Assembly: GCA_051866595.1 (NCBI GenBank)
Contig: JBJDXI010000044.1
Coordinates: forward strand, 1 to 15,305
Reading direction: 5' to 3'
DNA: 15,305 bases
DNA from: UBA7702 sp051866595
GTDB taxonomy: Bacteria > Bacillota > Dehalobacteriia > UBA7702
The position numbers and the translations under genes are program-made. The notes beneath the pieces are model-generated. The model was not told the origin of the DNA. It made no database searches and was given only the letters and a program-made list of their open reading frames with translations. Of the stretch, positions 14,004-15,305 are shown piece by piece. Position 1 is the stretch's first letter. Each line of letters begins with the position of its first letter.

Positions 14004-14474
14004 TTATTTATAAAACTCCTTCATGGCCCGGTCAATCTTGCGGTTGGCTTCTTTTTTGGCGATGTCGTCCCGCTTGTCGTAGAGCTTTTTCCCTTTGGCA
14101 AGCCCCAGCTCCACCTTGGCCATACCCCTGGTAAAGTAGACTTTCAGCGGGATCAGCGTCAGGCCTTTTTCTTTCATTTCGCCATGGAGTTTCAGAATTT
14201 CCTTTTTGTGCAGAAGCAGCTTCCGCGGGCGGCGGGGATCGGGATTGAAACGATTGCCGAAATCATAGGGGCTGATATGCATATCGTAAAGGATGCATTC
14301 GCCGTTATCCACACGGGCGTAGGCGTCGTTGATGTTGGCTTTGGCCTGGCGCAGCGATTTCACCTCGGTGCCGGTGAGGGCGATGCCGGCTTCCATCGTT
14401 TCCAGAATAAAATACTCGTGATGGGCGCGGCGGTTGGTAGCCGCCGTTTTCGTTCCGTTTTTTTCTTTGGCCAT
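14004..14474 (-). CDS. smpB: SsrA-binding protein SmpB
   Basis: This is a 156-residue RNA-binding partner of tmRNA in trans-translation, which frees stalled ribosomes and tags the unfinished protein. Family marks: RRAHHEYFILETMEAGIALTG with TEVKSLRQ (about 15-43), NINDAYARV, HISPYDFGN, RKLLLHKKEI and the end region GLAKGKKLYDKRDDIAKKE, where the C-terminal tail enters the ribosomal A site. Length is normal. GAGGAGG lies 8 bases before the ATG, inside the rnr 3' end; only 3 bp separate the genes. rnr next to smpB is a common bacterial arrangement and fits RNase R degrading the non-stop mRNAs. No ssrA gene is visible here. Confidence 0.97.
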   Translation of the reverse strand: MAKEKNGTKTAATNRRAHHEYFILETMEAGIALTGTEVKSLRQAKANINDAYARVDNGECILYDMHISPYDFGNRFNPDPRRPRKLLLHKKEILKLHGEMKEKGLTLIPLKVYFTRGMAKVELGLAKGKKLYDKRDDIAKKEANRKIDRAMKEFYK

Positions 14475-14477
14475 GGC

Positions 14478-15305
14478 TCACGCCTCCTCTCTGAAATCTA
14501 TAAACTCAAAATCGATCAGATGCTCGTCAATATTGACGCGCGTCACCCGAATCACCACGGGATCGCCCAGGCGGAAGCAGATCCTCCGTTTCCGTCCCAT
14601 CAGCGTTTTGGTGTTGGGGTGATATTCATAGTAATCGTCGTCCAAAGACGAGACATGGACGAGACCGTCCACGGTGTTTTCCAGCTCCACATAGAAGCCG
14701 TAGGACGTCACGCCGGAGATCACGCCGGAAAATTCCTCATCGATGTGAGCCGCCATATAGCGGGCTTTTTTGATGTCCACAGCTTCGCGCTCGGCTTCTT
14801 CCGCCGTGCGCTCCCGGACACTGCTCTGGAGAGCGGCGTCCTCCAGCCGCCGCATCAGACGCCCCTGCCGGGAGCCATCGGGATCGGTCATACGCAATGT
14901 ATCTTTAATGACCCGATGGATGCAGAGATCGGGATAACGGCGGATGGGCGAGGTAAAGTGAGTATAACAATCCGAGGCCAGACCGAAATGGCCGCGGTTT
15001 TCAGTATCGTAAAAGGCGTGGCTCATGGTGCGAAGGATCATCAGCTCCAACAGGGATTTTTCCGGTCGGTCGGCGATTTTTTCCAACAGTTTCTGAAAAT
15101 GATAGGGGCGCACATCGTCCATGCGGTGGCTTAATGTATAGCCGAAAGGCGCGATGATTTCCGCCAGCTCCAGCATTTTTTCGTCGTTGGGGCAGTCGTG
15201 AACACGGTAAATAAAGGGAATATCCCGATGGTAAAAGGCTGAGGCCACCGTTTCGTTGGCGGCGATCATGCACTCCTCGATGATGCTTTCGGCTCTGCCC
15301 TGATG
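14478..15305 (-). CDS. rnr: Ribonuclease R, C-terminal part (5' end beyond the window)
   Basis: The reading frame is open through the right edge, giving the last 275 residues of a 3'-5' exoribonuclease that degrades structured RNA. Visible are AESIIEECMIAANE followed by TVA, a hallmark of the RNB catalytic domain, then FTSPIRRYPDLCIHRV, where the conserved arginines contact RNA, and a C-terminal S1 domain (SGVISGVTSYGFYVEL to VDGLVHVSSL). The protein ends about 25 residues after the S1 core (IDFEFIDFREEA) without the lysine-rich tail many RNase R proteins carry. It is translated ahead of smpB, whose ribosome binding site lies in its last codons. Confidence 0.95.
   Translation of the reverse strand, partial: HQGRAESIIEECMIAANETVASAFYHRDIPFIYRVHDCPNDEKMLELAEIIAPFGYTLSHRMDDVRPYHFQKLLEKIADRPEKSLLELMILRTMSHAFYDTENRGHFGLASDCYTHFTSPIRRYPDLCIHRVIKDTLRMTDPDGSRQGRLMRRLEDAALQSSVRERTAEEAEREAVDIKKARYMAAHIDEEFSGVISGVTSYGFYVELENTVDGLVHVSSLDDDYYEYHPNTKTLMGRKRRICFRLGDPVVIRVTRVNIDEHLIDFEFIDFREEA

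Noticed and set aside
14184..15134. 316-codon plus-strand open frame across rnr and smpB
   Set aside because: It is antisense to two well-recognised genes. Its His/Phe/Gly-rich composition is that of a reversed frame.

Overview
The window reads as chromosomal DNA of an anaerobic member of the Bacillota (Firmicutes). The grounds are a ferredoxin-dependent 2-oxoacid oxidoreductase, strong AGGAGG-type ribosome binding sites, a YwaC/RelP-type alarmone synthetase, an rnr-smpB pair and GC content near 50% by eye. A Clostridia or Negativicutes lineage fits, but the sequence seen here does not settle genus or family. Almost everything is on the minus strand; only the alarmone synthetase gene is on the plus strand. 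Both ends cut a gene.

Layout from left to right. (1) 1-3400 holds the 5' part of a secreted protein gene, then a two-component pair transcribed toward it: a membrane histidine kinase with a LytS-like core (GTG start at 3400) and a response regulator with a SARP-like output domain. Between the regulator and the secreted protein gene lie an intrinsic terminator and a promoter whose -35 is replaced by two TTGTAACG direct repeats 11 bp apart. That is the geometry of SARP-activated promoters, so the secreted protein is the likely target. (2) 3401-3752 has no gene but holds a very long near-perfect palindrome. (3) 3753-7163 is a five-gene operon: a P-loop ATPase, then the alpha, beta and gamma subunits and the two-cluster ferredoxin subunit of a 2-oxoacid:ferredoxin oxidoreductase. 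(4) 7425-9571 is an alarmone region: a Mesh1-like single-domain (p)ppGpp hydrolase followed by a DUF2284 cysteine-rich protein on the minus strand, and a RelP-type (p)ppGpp synthetase diverging on the plus strand. (5) 9727-12777 is a minus-strand operon of an SMR exporter of the Gdx/SugE type, a HAD phosphatase, a xylose-isomerase-like TIM barrel protein and EutH. No other eut genes are visible. (6) 12778-13227 is non-coding and unusually structured. It holds a MerR-type promoter with a 19-bp spacer, a pair of mutually exclusive hairpins resembling an attenuator, and further terminator-like hairpins, all oriented toward the SMR gene. (7) 13228-15305 is rnr (3' part), smpB and a MerR-family regulator, nearly abutting and probably cotranscribed.

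Regulatory logic I infer: the kinase/SARP-like regulator pair controls the secreted protein. The MerR regulator may act on the 19-bp-spacer promoter between its own gene and the SMR operon. The divergent synthetase and hydrolase form a compact alarmone make-and-break module. No tRNA, rRNA, CRISPR array, transposase or phage gene was seen.
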